This document shows, piece after piece, positions 1 through 12,239 of a DNA stretch of 64,000 nt (position 1 is its first letter; every line of letters begins with the position of its first letter). The stretch is taken from positions 4,681,083 to 4,745,082 of the forward strand of contig OZ345352.1 in assembly GCA_977006965.1 (NCBI GenBank), in the 5' to 3' direction. The notes beneath the pieces were generated by a model that saw only the letters and a list, made by a program, of their open reading frames with translations, ran no database searches and was not told the origin of the DNA. Source of the stretch: Phymatolithon calcareum. Lineage: Eukaryota > Rhodophyta > Florideophyceae > Hapalidiales. The translations under genes were made by a program, and so were the position numbers.

Positions 1-2840
1 AGTTATTCAAGCAAAAATTCGACCTTTCAGAGGCCGAACTCCATGATGAAACGAATGGCAAAATCGAAGGGAATTATCCTGGGTCTTCGAGATATTGGAA
101 TGAATACCACAGGGATACACACAACGAAGAACAAGTCTATCTCCAAGACCCTCGTGCATTGTCGTTGGGAGTATGCCTTGCACCTCACCACGTTGACGAG
201 ATTCATCCAAGCTCAAATCAACCAGGTAGAAGCTTTGTTCTCCTCCGTCACCCAAGGACGCTTTGCACTCCGCCTCCAAAAACGAATGAGGTCGCTCTTC
301 AAAATCAAACCACCGGAAATCAGAAGGATTGAAGCGAAAAATCCTGGTGGATAGGCAAATGCGCGCCACCCCGACCGTGTTACACAAATCGCGAAAACAC
401 AGAATTCTGGCAGCGAAATGGTACGTCGGACGCTTCTAACCCCCACGGAACAGCTTTTACTATGTGGAGCACTTAGGCGATTTAGCTGAGAAGAGCCTTG
501 AGACACTACAGCGCAACCTCACAAGTCTAGAACTCAACGGAGAGACGGAGGTCGAAACAGCGCAGGATGGACAAGCTATTTGAATTCGAGATTATAATGA
601 CGGAAGAAATGATAAAGTAATGCGATACTCTTAAACAATGCGAAAGTAGTACACGGGAAGTTGCTCTTGTGTCGGTGAGCTCTGGCGTTAAGGGCTTCAA
701 AAATAAAAACTTAAAATTTTCACCCATTACGTTTTCCCTCAGAACGCGCCCTCAGGCCTGCAAATCATCTGGGAGCACGAGGAGTAGGGGCAGGAATCAT
801 TTAGAACGAGAGTATATGACTTTGTTCGGCGATCTTTCCAGAGGGGTCGCCGATAGAGGTATCCGACGGGGACAGCAACATCTTCAAAGCAGGTGAGGGA
901 GGTATAAATCCCCGGCCTGACCCGTAAGTAGACGAAAAAATTGTCTTTTGCGGGGCAACTTGCAAGTACTTGATTAGCTCCGCCAACGTCGCCATAGTTT
1001 ACTGTGCATTCTCAGCAGTCAAATGAAGAGCTACTAAGCCGCGGGACGGGCAGCAGTTTCGGCGTCAGCGACAAATCACAAAGCTTAAACAGGTGACTCG
1101 TTTTTGCACACAGAATGCTGGAAAGAGCCAGATAAAGAAAAGGAGCATTCTGGTCGTCCCAATCGAAGAAAGAGACGTGGACGAACTGCAATGCGTTAGT
1201 CGAAACATATCGGCATTTTTACATTACGACGTTTTCTAAATGGAAGTGACTTTCCTCATGCAACGAGTTTCAGGAAAATCGTTGCGCAACATGCTCTTCA
1301 AAGAAGAAAGAGTCATCTTGAAGTCCAGCAGAAAGAGAAAAAACTGCGTTATAAGTCATGGTACACTTCGGCGGTCATCAGACTCACGAAAACACGGCAC
1401 CGCCAATTCGCGGTAAAATGAGCATCCGGTCGATTCCATCGAGTGACCACATTACTTCTCGCAGATAGGTCTAGTGATATTGTACAAAGCCTCATGAGAT
1501 ACCTGGAGACACACTTCGGAAGATATCAACTGAAAAAAATGGAGATTAGCCAGGGCGTCAATTGAGCTGCGACACTCAGACGACAGAAAATCTGACCAGT
1601 GGACGCCAAGCTTTTTTCTCCGCCATTTTCCGGGAGAGGATTATTGTAGCTAGGGCTACAATGTCGTCATGGAGTGCAATGATTTGAGTAGATAATCGAA
1701 GCTACAAGAGCGTAGCCGCTGAAACGCGTCTCCCCGTTCAGTCTCATGAGTGCTTCTGAGGGCGTTTAATAAATTCCATATTGAAAAAAATCTCCGCGTC
1801 ACCAATGAGTTGCCGTCCCATAGGAAGGGAGTGGGCATGTTTCGTGACTTGAAGAGAATCGGAAACGAACAGAAAGCGGGCGGAGTAGACGGCGGCGCAA
1901 GGGTTTGCGGGAAATATCGATCTCTCCAGCACATACACTTTACAGGAAATTATGTTTCATATTGCAAACTGTGAGTAGATGTGGAGAAGCATTTCGCCCT
2001 AATTGCTTTTCTTCCTACGAACTAAAGCGCTCTTTGACGGAATCGTATCATAATTGGCCCATAGAGGCATTACTATGCGCAATACGTATTTCGCAGAACT
2101 GTCCCTCGTTTTCTTTGTCTTCGTTGTCAAAAGTATTTCCTCTGTGCTGCATGTAACAGGTGTTGCGCTATCTGTGCCCTTTCCATGAACGATTTCTCGA
2201 AACGAGCTCACTAAAACAGCAAAAATTTTAAGATCCGATTTCTCTGCCATGGAGGAGTGCAGTATAAAAATTGCAGCGTATCCTCGATTACGTCATCTGC
2301 CCCTACTGAATTATCAAGTTTGTCTTATGGAGCTCTTACGTTTATGACAAAATCTAGTCGCCTCAATATGGCTAAATCGGATAGAAACAGCGATTTCGCG
2401 AAAGTATTACAGTCGATATCTCCGTAACTGTAACGAATTTCGTAAATGTTTTTCCAGAAAAGGCTTCCCCAGTGGACTATCTTCAGGATACAATCATGTC
2501 TGCAAAGTCTAGACCATTGTCTCCTTGAGAGATCGACGTCTAAAGGTCACTAGAGTTCTTTCGTTTCGCAAGAAACAGCTGCCCCGGCGAAGGGCACGGA
2601 ACCATTCTTTGATAAGGCACTGGGGTCAAAAAAGACCACTAAATTGACGCAACTTGCAGTAGTGCAGGGATACTGGAGGTTGGAGAAATCCGTGTAATGC
2701 GCACGATCCAGACAGCAAGGCAATACTAATTAATCTCAAACGTAAGATATAGGGGTTTGCTGGACCCAAAATTCTTCCGTAGGCGAAGCAATTGTAGTGC
2801 TGAGATCGATATTTCCCGCAACCCCGGGGTAAGTTTTCAA
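1..2840. other. No recognisable gene
   Basis: All reading frames here are short (about 100 codons or fewer) and overlap on both strands with no recognisable domain. On the + strand, about 360-580 reads as a fairly open hydrophilic stretch that could be the end of a decayed coding sequence, but I cannot place it in a family. I see no tandem repeats, long inverted repeats or RNA genes. Confidence 0.4.
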
Positions 2841-2849
2841 AGAATCAAA

Positions 2850-4080
2850 ATTTTATGCCTTCGCAAAGAGACTTGCCATCGCTCCCAAGCATGAGATAAG
2901 ACGCCCTTTTGATAATCGCCATTTGTAACTCTGCCTGAAAAGATTGCTCCTCCTCACAAGAAAGGCTCTGAGAACCGCGAATACATGGGCAAGAGCAGTC
3001 AAGCGGCCTGCGCTTGGGGTGCTGCGGGGATTTCTTGAGCTCCCACCAACAGGTTCTGAGCTCGCGAACCCACTCCGAATAGATATTCGGTCATTCACCG
3101 ACAGCGCAAGCGATGTCGTGCAGCGAATTACCATCATTAAGCACCTCATGCTTCAAAATATTTGGGACTTGATCGGTGTCCGCCTTTTCACCCGAAAATG
3201 GCGCAGTCCGCTCCTCACGACTGACCGTGACAGGCTTATAATTGCTGCTCAGAGCAATGCCGCTCTCAACCATGTGCATATGCCCGGGGGCATAGTCAGT
3301 GGCATCGATTTCAAGTAGTTGAAGTGACCTTGGCTGCAACTGCTGCTGAAATTTTTTTCGAAATCTGTACATTAGAAGCGCGCTGGTCAACTGGCGAAGG
3401 GATGATCCCGAAGTCCACTCTTGGAAAGAAGCACTACTTTCCTCGCTCTTAACCGCCTGCGGAGAACGAAGCCGCTCTTCCGGAATCCCATTGCCATACG
3501 AATACATTTCTGATCGCAACATGTCATTGATTCCACCGTCGCCTCCAACTCAACAGTACGATTAAGCAGATAGTGACCCAACTTCTCCACACTGTCAGTT
3601 TTCTCTCCAAAACCCAGCTTCTCTCCGATGACAAAATGTTCTCCGAAACCGAGCTTCTCTCCGACGCCCATCGTTCCTCCAGGACCACGCAATATGGTCG
3701 TAACTTTTAAAGAAGTCACAGTGGAAGAGCAAAAGGAACAGAACGCCAAGAACCTGAGGAGAGCGCAATTTGTGTCAGTACTGCGCATCAAGCAGGAGAG
3801 CACAATAGGCAGAATCGTATCTGAGTACTATGATAGTTATGATATGCAGCACAGTTCGCCACGACTAATAGTATGCCCGAAAGGTGCTGACTGCCGAGGC
3901 AATGGTGAAATCGCTTCCGAAAAAGGAAAGGGGTATACTAACCCGTACAGCTACAAGAAGATTTGCATATCTCGTGTATGAATTGTGTGTGACCCAGCAT
4001 TCGAGTCTGGAGTTGTTAAGATACAGCGCGGTGAGTCCAATACTATGTAAAATGAAGAGAAAGATGCATGGAAGAAGCTC
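2850..4080. other. Overlapping decayed ORFs, unrecognised
   Basis: Open frames lie on both strands (+ 2944-3318 and 3628-3981; - 3091-3522 and 3387-3803) and none is recognised. A short imperfect tandem repeat at about 3600-3665 gives the minus frame a repeated GEKLGFGE-type phrase. The + frame near 3676-3705 contains PPGPRNMVV. A close relative, PPGPRKMVV, occurs near 36,780 on the + strand, so both are probably relics of one dispersed coding family. This stretch may be the 5' part of the degenerate element whose hAT-like tail follows. Confidence 0.3.
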
Positions 4081-4083
4081 AGA

Positions 4084-4341
4084 GTGGAACAAGATGACGG
4101 TATTACAAGCTCCATCCGCGGATCGGGTGCAGGCCGGCTGTCGATGTCGGAAAGAATTGCCGTAAAAAAGCGCAAGCGTGCCGAGGTCCATCAGACTTAT
4201 ATAAATTGCGACGTTATTCTTGGATCAACTGCCGAGGTGGAGAGGCTTTTGTCGGTGGCGAAGAATATTTCGACAGACAATCGCAAGAGGATGCTGGGAT
4301 TTTCGCCCCTGTGCAAGACCCGACTCGAGCCAACTTTTTAG
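4084..4341 (+). pseudogene. hAT transposase C-terminal fragment
   Basis: An 85-codon frame ends with a phrase typical of the hAT C-terminal dimerisation region: a tyrosine/aspartate start, then STAEVERLLSVAKN and DNRKRM. This matches the usual hAT pattern (S-x-x-x-E-R-L-F-S, then R-x-x-L/M). The 41.3-42.7 kb hAT pseudogene has the corresponding YMDLRF..SNMCERLLSLAG phrase, so the two can be compared directly. The N-terminal zinc finger and catalytic regions are not visible upstream, so this is a remnant. Palindromic repeats follow immediately. Confidence 0.55.
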
Positions 4342-4344
4342 GTA

Positions 4345-4990
4345 ATTTTTCGACGGTCGGTTCAAGGTGACACATTTTTTTCCTTGCTCGCACACTTGCG
4401 CGCCTGGTACCGTTCGAAAGCTCTCTCCGCGCGCTTTCCAACGGTACCAAGAGCGCAACTGTGCGCGAACGAGAACATGGTGCGCCAGAACCAGTGAAAT
4501 GTCTCAAATATTATTAGAAAATAGGAATATAAATTTATGATGGCATAGCAGTTGTAAAATCTTATTTTATATATATTTTAGAGCACACGTCCCGGTTTTC
4601 GGCGCACTAACTTTCCGTTCGCGCAGACTTACGCGCTCAGTACCGTTCCGTTGGTCTCGATGAGAGCTTTCCAGAAGTACCGAACGCGTGATTCTGCGTG
4701 AACGGCAAGTTGGTGCGCCGAAATCGGGGGAAAAGGTCCAAAAATATATATAAAATAATTTAAATTGACATGTTACGGAGAAAAATGCAAGCCAATAATA
4801 TCCTGGCATAGGGAATTTATGCGTGCAAGGTAACAGTTGGTTCCGGCAATAGTATTTCGCCATAAGACGTATATGAGCAACTGTAAACTGTACTGAATTG
4901 TTATCTATTTTAATCTTTGGATTATAATTAATTTTTGATATTTATTGAACGTTATTAAAAAAGGTCGTTAATTATATGTAAACTATAACA
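4345..4990. repeat. Family A palindromic repeat, copy 1
   Basis: Two GGTACC/GTACCG-centred imperfect palindromes (about 4375-4495 and 4590-4735). Each has arms around a core such as GGTACCGTTCGAAAGCTCTC, and they are separated by an AT-rich spacer. An AT-rich tail to about 4990 carries the phrases GCCAATAATAT and TCGCCATAAGAC. The same order (palindrome, AT spacer, palindrome, tail) recurs at 21.1-21.8 kb and in part at 50.3, 53.0 and 59.0 kb. It has no coding capacity and is probably a non-autonomous fold-back or MITE-type element. Confidence 0.7.
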
Positions 4991-5089
4991 TTCTCTTGTT
5001 TTGCAATACACTGCGGAATGTCTTGAAAACGAAATTCTCTAAGCTCAATTGCATGATGCAATATATCTCAGCTCGAAGGGAGGTCGCAA

Positions 5090-5660
5090 TTGACCGTGAG
5101 TAACACGCATAGTGAGAGCCGAAAGTGGCAAGCGAAAGACAAGCGAAGGACGAAGTCGGTGAAGCAGGTTGATTAGGAGAAAGTAGATGAAACGGAAGAG
5201 AATTCGCTGGAACGTGAAATGTAGAAAAACTCTGAGCTGTCAACTCATTCGGGCAATAAGTCAAGCACTGGGCTGTCGATAACACAGGAAATAAAATGCC
5301 GCATGAGATTGGAGAAAAAGCTTTCTGAGATACCGTTCACACTCTACTAGACGAAGTGCAAAAGGAGAAGATGTGCACGGTGTTGTTGGACAGTGCGGGA
5401 AAGGAGAAAAAATATCGGCGGGGAAGGGACTGAGCAAGATATCTCTGAGATCGAGAATTTGGGAATATATGGATCAATTTGATGAGGCATATGAATCGAA
5501 ACGTTTCAAAGAGGAGGCCATGAAAGGTTTGGCATCCTTAATGATGGAAACCGCAGAGACGTTGAGAGCACCTGTATTAAGAAGTCGGGTTGTGGCTGAA
5601 ATGGAGTTACACAGAGTGCGGGAGCCACAGAAAGCTCAAGAAGAATGCTGAAATAAAATT
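5090..5660 (+). pseudogene. R1 family, C-terminal part (copy 1)
   Basis: About 560 bp closely match 23,060-23,640, including the protein-level phrases RIWEYMDQFDEAYESK, MKGLASLMMETAETLRAP and LRSRVVAEM. The longest open frame is 5373-5651. Upstream, the alignment continues through frames broken by stops and shifts, with helical phrases such as DTLLDEVQKEKM in another frame. The product is unrecognised: it looks soluble, mostly helical and rich in Lys/Glu. The family has at least three C-terminal copies here (also 25.2-25.9 kb, minus). In both + copies a palindrome array follows directly, so gene and array probably belong to one repeated element. Confidence 0.5.
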
Positions 5661-5696
5661 TCCCTCTCATACTTGATATACGGAACGAGTCAACAT

Positions 5697-6475
5697 GGCA
5701 TGGTATGATACGCGTGGGCAGATGCTGCCCAGCTGGTATCATGCTTGGTATACGAATCAACATAGTATAGTTTAATACGCGTGGGCATATCATACTCGAG
5801 TCAGCGTGGCATTGTATAATACGAGTGGCAGTAGCTGCCCAACTGGTATCATACTAGATATGAACAGAGAGTCGACTTGGCATTGTATGATACGAGTGGG
5901 CAGCAGCTGCCCAACTGGTATCATGCTGGATATAGACAAAGAGTCAACATGGCATTGAATAATATGATTCGGCAACTGCTGCCCAACTAGTATCATACTC
6001 GATATGGACAACGAACCAACGTGGCACTGTATGATACGAGTGGGCAGCAGCTGCCCAATTGGTATCACAGGAAATATTGACAACGCGTGATCATGACTTT
6101 TTATCATACGCGTAGGCAGCAGCTGCCCAGTTGGGATCATAATAAATATTAACAAAGCATCTTCGTGACATTCTATGATACAATTGGGCAGCAGCTACCC
6201 CGCTGGTATCATACTATTTCTTTACAAAGTGATACGCGTGGGCATCAGCTGCCGAGATGGTATCACAGACAATGCGTCTTCGTGACATTGTATGATACGC
6301 GTGGGCAGCAGCTGTCTAGTTGGTATCATAATAAATATTGACAACGCTTCTCCGTGATATTCTATGATACACTTGGGCAGCAGCTGCCCAGCTTATATCA
6401 TAGTAAATATTGACAAAGTCTCTCCGTCTCATTGTATAATACGCGTGGACAGCTGCTGCTCAGCTTTTCTCTTCC
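5697..6475. repeat. Tandem array of 72-bp palindromic units
   Basis: About twelve degenerate units, most spaced close to 72 bp. Each contains an imperfect hairpin of about 40 bp that begins TATGATACGCGTGGGCAG, passes through a CAGCTG centre, and ends CAGCTGGTATCATA. Spacers of about 30 bp share a phrase like GACAACGCATCTACGTGGCA. Both hairpin arms vary between units and two units are truncated. The array lies between an R1 C-terminal copy and the TLH-1 pseudogene. A three-unit remnant follows the other + strand R1 copy at 23.8 kb. Confidence 0.85.
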
Positions 6476-6490
6476 CTATATACTTCCCGC

Positions 6491-8103
6491 TTGCTCATCA
6501 GGAGACTTCATTCACATTTTAATGGAAAATTAGTCCACTGGCTCATCAGGCTCCAGAATTTGGGCCTTCTGCCATGTGCAGAGACGACTTCATTCATTTT
6601 TGCGAAAGAAAATTGCCATGTAGAGCTGCGAGCGAACCGCATGGCATTTCTTCAGCACTTGAGAAGAAATGGACATACTCTTCCTGACGGCGAAGCGATG
6701 AGGCTCTGGCGTGCTGCTGATCGGTGCACCGAGCTGTTCCCGACGAGCTACTCACTTCACGTCGTCACAGGAGTATGGTGCGCAAGACAAGTATTTCGCG
6801 AAAGACAGATCAATGTCTGAAAACTTTGCTGTGCCAAAGTTTGCCGCGCAAAAAATCTTCGAAAAATCTTTTTCTCATCGAAGATTCGGAGGCCGGCAAC
6901 GATCGCCGGCGAGATGGTGATGCTGACATCAATGCTGCGGTTGGCAGATACGACCCTGCAGAAGTATCGCCGACTTATCTTCGGGCGGCAAGTGATCGCG
7001 AAAAGAGCGGCTTTGTCAGCCTCGCCAAGTGCCAAGAGCGCCTTGACGCCGTCGGCCTCTTTCTTGGCGAAGCATGGTTTCTCATTCGGCTAGTGGAAGC
7101 TGGGCGCGAGTCTGCTCTTGTGTCTTCGCAAACGGTTAAGCAGCTGTTTGTCGATGCGCGAGAGCTGTTCCGCAGGGTGGACAGCTTTCGGTCCACCTTG
7201 TTGGATATTAGCCCAGGCGGAACACTGGAGAAGAAGAAGCCGTTTCAGTTCCTTAACGACGACCAACGTGGGGATCGATCACTCGAGCGGTACGTTCGGA
7301 GCGCGGGTATGCTTGTTGTCATGGCTCTTCGCGTTCATCATGCCGGGATTTCGATGAGCGCTGCTTTTGTGGGCGCGCTCAATGACCTTGCAAGTGAAAA
7401 TGGCACTGACGAAGAGACTGTTTGCATGGAGGTGCACCGGGTGCTGTACAGAATTTTCTTCGACAGGAGCAGCGTCTCCGGAGGGTCTGTCAGGCTCTTC
7501 TCTTTCGCCGTGGCCGCCTGTGTGTTCGTTGCTTGTGCGAAGATGGACCGCGTGCACTTCAAGCAAGGACCTCAAGTTTCACCGGAAGTGACTGGCATTC
7601 TACACGCGGCGTCGTTCTGTGCTCTTCTGTAGATGCGAAAGTACAGTGACGGAGAGAGTGGTGAAGAGGTGGAAGCAGAGATGCAATCGGCAATGTGCAC
7701 TGGGGCGAAAGTCGGATTGTCAGTCTTCGTGGACATGCGGTCGATCTGCGCCTCTGTTCGTGCAGAAGAGACGCCAGAGAATATGTTCGACAAATGTGGA
7801 GTTCACAGTCGGTGCGGTTTTATTGGAGGAATCGAGGTATCGGCCGACGATGTGAACGATGAGGACAGTGAGGACAATGTAGACGTTGGGAAACGTATTG
7901 TGCCTTCAGTCGGGCGTACTGTGCGGTCAGTGCACAGGGACCTTCGGAAAGAAATCTTTGTTTATTTGCTGAAGGAGAAGATTGTGCCACCGAAGTTTCG
8001 AGAGGAGTGCTCATCGACCTTGGACGAAGAGAGCAATATGGTGCCAGGGTACTGGTCTTTGGCTGACGTGCGGAACGGCGGGTTTTTTCGTCCGTGTAAT
8101 ATC
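6491..8103 (+). pseudogene. TLH-1: truncated helicase-like element protein
   Basis: This is the N-terminal half of a protein homologous to the 54-56 kb pseudogene (TLH-2). Shared phrases include AFLQHLRRNGH (first C2H2-like finger), AASDREKSGFVSLAKCQERL, ARELFRRVDSFRS, SVFVDMRSICASVRAEE and GYWSLADVRN. The first part is read in one frame up to about 6800, then shifts. From about 6830 one frame runs on, with a single in-frame TAG at 7630-7632 where TLH-2 has GAG (Glu). The second zinc finger appears partly deleted. Similarity stops near 8100, so the RecQ helicase domain is missing. The gene sits just after the palindrome array and 1.6 kb before a tyrosine recombinase frame on the same strand. 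Confidence 0.75.
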
Positions 8104-8209
8104 TCATTGTCTAGCAAGATGTTGCAGAAGAAAAATCACGGATCTGTAGCGTACTCTCTTTGTCATAAACAAAACCATTATCTAACACGTAAGTGTCATT
8201 TATGTTGTC

Positions 8210-8930
8210 CTAGACACTAGTAAATCAGTTTTTAACTGCTTGGACTCTGTGGTACTGTACCAGGCCGTATTGATTTCATTTTGAGTGCAGGGTTTGAAAT
8301 TTCGTTTATGCAGTGCTATTCGGGTGAGTAATACAAGGGTGGAATCCGAGGAAAATCGCATTTTGCAATTTTGAGGCACTAAGACAAAGCTATTGTCCAA
8401 GATCTCCATTACAATCTTTTTAGGACCCTGTAAATCATTTTCTAGTAACGGAGGAGCGGGGCAGCATTTAAAACGTCCTTGATTCGAATTCTCTTCCAAC
8501 AAGCGCTCTCGTGAATTGAATGCGTTGTAGCGCACTATGGTTCTGGTACTGTGGAACCAATATTTCCATTTTGTTCCCTGTCTTGATTCTGAGTTTCGCT
8601 GTGATTAGGCCATGTCATGAGTGCTTCCTGTTTTCATGCCGTGCGACTGCAACATGACATGTTTTCTGCAACGCGCTCTGTGAACCTGGAGCTTCCTCTC
8701 CTCGTATGATATAAAAACATTCCATAACTTACAATGATGTCCTGGACTGTAGTGGTTTCGTACTTGACTGCAGGGCTTCATATTAGTTTTAAGGAGTGCT
8801 ACAAAGGCGTTGAATACATAGCCGGAAGACGAGGAAGAAGACATTGTGAAATTCAGAGAAACAGGGTAAAAACTAGTGCAATAGATCTTAAGAGAGGTTT
8901 ACTTCAGCGGAACTCATTGTAGATTTACAA
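8210..8930. repeat. Family D dispersed repeat, two degenerate units
   Basis: Two units contain TGCAGGGTTTGAAATT..GTTTATGCAGTG or a relative (about 8287 and 8770), followed by a diverged GAGACAATGCTA-like phrase. The same unit recurs at 12.3-13.3 and 15.5-16.0 kb. It covers the breakpoint where TLH-1 similarity ends, so insertion of this repeat may have truncated TLH-1. Confidence 0.55.
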
Positions 8931-9585
8931 ATTGCCTATGCGTTTTATCCTTTGTTCTCGAATATCCTTTCATTTTACAGGATGTTCAACCTCATTGGCT
9001 GGCAAAATTTTAAGAAACAGCAACCATGGATCTTCATGTTTTAATCTTGCATATATAGACGTGTATGCTGCGGACTCCTCGCTTATGCATCGAGGACATT
9101 CTGTTTGAGACAACTTGGGCTTCAGGAGACTTACGCTGAATGGAAGCACTGTACCGTATAATGTCTGTTATATGAATCGCAAATGTTGTTCATTACGTAA
9201 TGGGGATGGATAGGAAGCAATAATTCTCTCGGAGAACGTACCAGGCCGTCAACTGTCTGCCGAGGCTTGACTAGCTAGAGCCCTTTTATTTACGTAGTAT
9301 TGAACGTGAGCAGACATAAGCTTTGAACGTTTGAATAGAACGTTTATAGCTTTCCGATATTGGTATCTCACGCGAGTTAGGGCTGGGCCAACGGTCCAGT
9401 TCTGGTTAGCTTGTTCCGTTTCTTCACGAACCGGTCATACCAGTTTACGGACCGTGGAACAGTGACAGACCTAACAGAAACGGATCAGCAGTACGTATCG
9501 AGAGCACTGTCTTCAGTGGCGTGGGTGCCGATGATTATTGATACTGTCCTAAATCCTGATGTCTGCGTGTGTGTCAGACAGGTGA
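8931..9585. other. No recognisable feature
   Basis: Short ORFs only. The sequence CAGGTGAGC near 9579-9587 resembles a 5' splice donor just upstream of the recombinase frame, but I found no exon to pair with it. Confidence 0.3.
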
Positions 9586-9687
9586 GCGCTCGAGGATGAG
9601 AAAAATGGCTCAGGAAGGGTCGATAGCGACACCCGTGTGTCCCGTCTGAAGAAGAATGCAGATCATTTTATCCTCGGTGATTGCGAT

Positions 9688-11502
9688 ATGGATGAAGAGG
9701 ATGACGGTGAGCCGCCGCTAAGTGCGGATAGCAACCTCAATCCTGAGAATGCCAGTGAAGAAAAAGGAATCGTTCCGACTCAGCCGCGCGATAAATGTCT
9801 CTATTCCACTGATGAAGACGTCGACACCGAAAAACGGGGGCATGAAAGTGGCAAAGAAGTACTCTCTAATCATCACCTGTCTCGGCGTAAAGCCGATGAT
9901 GAGAGTAGCTTTGATGATCACAGTTATTTTCCGCAAGCTGATCGACCGGGCATTGCGTCAAGAACTACAAGCTTAGAGAACTTCGGATCCTCATCCTCTC
10001 TTCAAGATACCTTGAAACGTCAACAAGAGACGCTGGAAGCCAAGGGAAAAGTAATCTCTCCTCATTCGTCATAAGCGAAGAAGAAAGAAGAAAAGGCGCT
10101 GACAATGCTTCAGCGTGCTGTTGCGGCCAAGACAGCGGAAGACAAATGGCAAGTCTACATTGACGCACTCCCAGAGATATTCTTCATTTCTAAGGAGGCT
10201 CGTTGCCTAGAGTCATCTCGCGTGCGAAAGGGAACAATTGCGTACCGCGGCCTTCTAATCAATGAGGAGAAGTGCGAAGACATGGCAGAGATTTATAAGC
10301 TCGGTTGGCAGACTAAGGTCGCTCTTGGGCAGTCAACATCCACACATGACCAGTTTTGCATCGATGTAGGCCAGTTTTGTCCTCTCGGTGTTCCTGCTGG
10401 CCTTGTCAAACCGAAAGATCTTTGGAAGAAGGGTGAGGTGTTCAAGCTTATCTGCAGCATGGATGTTCTCAACGCCTTCCTGAACTACTTCCAAATGGGA
10501 AGCGCGGCTCGGACTGTTTTGTGCGAAGCAAATCATCTGAGCACCCTGGCACGGTTTTCTGACATCCCCTTTAAGAAGACTACAGGCGAATGGAGTCAGG
10601 AACGTGGATCCGTGGCCGCTGTCAATGAGTTTGTTCGCGGGGTTTTACGGGTGAACAAAAGCGAGTCTCGCCGCCAAGCTTTTCTTCTACAGCGCGCGGA
10701 GGAGAGAGTTCTCACAGGAAAATTTATTCTTCCTAATGACTTTGTGAGATTTCGGACTTCAGCGAGGGACACATGCGATAGACTGATGAATCATGTCTTG
10801 AGCCAGATTGCATCAAGCAAACGATCTTCGGCTCTGAAGAGCGACCCATTCCTCCAGAAATGGACCATCCATTTTCTTTGCCTACTCATGTTCTACGGTT
10901 GCGGACAGCGGCCGCAGGTCTTCACACTGGTCGATTCACCAGAAGTAGTAGAGATTGACGATCATAAGCGCCAATACCGTGAGGAAAAGTGCTTTTAAAT
11001 CAAGCTCAGCAACGAAAACCGGGAACGGAGCCGAAATCTTCCGAATGTACTCCTGCCTAAGAAAGTGCTGAACTTTGTGAAGTTCCATATCGACCGCATG
11101 TTACCTGCGCTGTACGACAAGTTTTGTATTCCAGACGACGATCCCAGGCCCCGGTTTCTTCTTCTGAATATGCGAAGCGGAGAGCTCATTGCCTCGTGCA
11201 GCGTTTCGGCAACGCTTCTTCAATGGATTAAGAATCAAGATCCAGAGTTTGGTAACGTCAGTGCCATGACCCTACGTGCAAGCTTTGCAACAATGATGGT
11301 AACGAAGCATCACAGCCGGACAATGCTTCCTCACCTTTCTGAAGACCAGTTCATAAACTAGCTTTCGAAGTTGATGAACACATCCGAAGAGCAGCTAAGG
11401 AATACATATGTCGCGAGCGCGCATCGAGACTTCACGATGTGTGCAAAACTTGTTGCTGCAAGTATTGCGACTGATGAGGAAGAAGAACGTGACTCGGACT
11501 AA
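9688..11502 (+). pseudogene. Tyrosine recombinase (Crypton-like), three in-frame stops
   Basis: One reading frame of about 605 codons runs from the first in-frame ATG (9688) to TAA at 11,500-11,502. It is broken only by TAA 10,072-10,074, TAA 10,996-10,998 and TAG 11,359-11,361. The N-terminal third is acidic and low complexity. The C-terminal part has a tyrosine-recombinase layout: a first-arginine box (YGCGQRPQ, about 10,897-10,917), a second-arginine box (TLRASFAT, 11,269-11,292, in the position of the HxxR motif but without its usual His) and a candidate nucleophile Tyr (codon 11,407-11,409 in LRNTYV). Such proteins cut and rejoin DNA through a 3'-phosphotyrosine. All flanking frames are clean of indels, so inactivation was by point changes. 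The assignment is by motif only. Confidence 0.55.
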
Positions 11503-12239
11503 GAGGTGTAGAGGGATACCACTTCGTATTTTCTTGTTTCTAAATACGGTCCTGTACATGATCAATACCTCTAGTCTCTTCTTTCGATGAGTTTTGGTGC
11601 TAGAAACTGTCTCCGTTATGCTTCATGTTCCTTTGAATTAAACTTCCTTCCTTCAATGATACTATGATTTTTTGCATCACCAAAATTCTCTTCCAGCCGA
11701 GTAGAATCTAGGAGAAGAGAATATTCCTGCGGCCATTTCCGACAGAGCGCCCTTTTGACGGCTCAAACGGTAAGCGAGAAATGCCCAGTGCCGTAGAACG
11801 CAAATTCTACGGGGTATGGGTTAGCGTCTTATCATGTGCGGACAAATATTATCAGCATACACTGATCGCAAAGTCAGCATTTAATTTTATGTGCAATTTT
11901 TAATGGACGCTGTACGATGGGCATAAGACCTTTCCGACAATACCAGCTCACACGTGCGTCTGGAAAATTGTTCTTCTGTGCAGTTTTTTCAGATTCAATG
12001 AAAACGTCCTGCCAGTGAACTGGGAGTGAAAATTGCGGGGAATAGCTTTGTGTGCGGATCGCCGTCCACCGAATTCACCAGACCTTAAGAGAATGCCTCC
12101 TCCACTCCTTGAAGAAGTTGAACACCTGTACCTGACAGGCATTTCGCAGGAGCATCCATCCAACAAAAGGAAAAAGTAATAATTCTACAAAACGTTTCTC
12201 TCCAAAGACTGATCATTTCTAAAATTTCAGAATGTAAGT
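11503..12239. other. No recognisable feature
   Basis: AT-rich sequence with short ORFs; nothing supports a gene or structured element. Confidence 0.3.

Noticed and set aside
5697-6475. Possible CRISPR array (regular palindromic repeats and spacers)
   Set aside because: The spacers are similar to one another, the palindromes are degenerate, there are no cas genes, and the context is eukaryotic.
9579-9587. Splice donor CAGGTGAGC upstream of the recombinase
   Set aside because: No matching upstream exon or acceptor could be identified; one consensus match is expected by chance.
9688-11502. Alternative genetic code reading TAA/TAG as Gln
   Set aside because: In other families here, stops fall at Trp or Glu positions, and the intact 216-aa gene and other frames end normally. 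Mutation is simpler.
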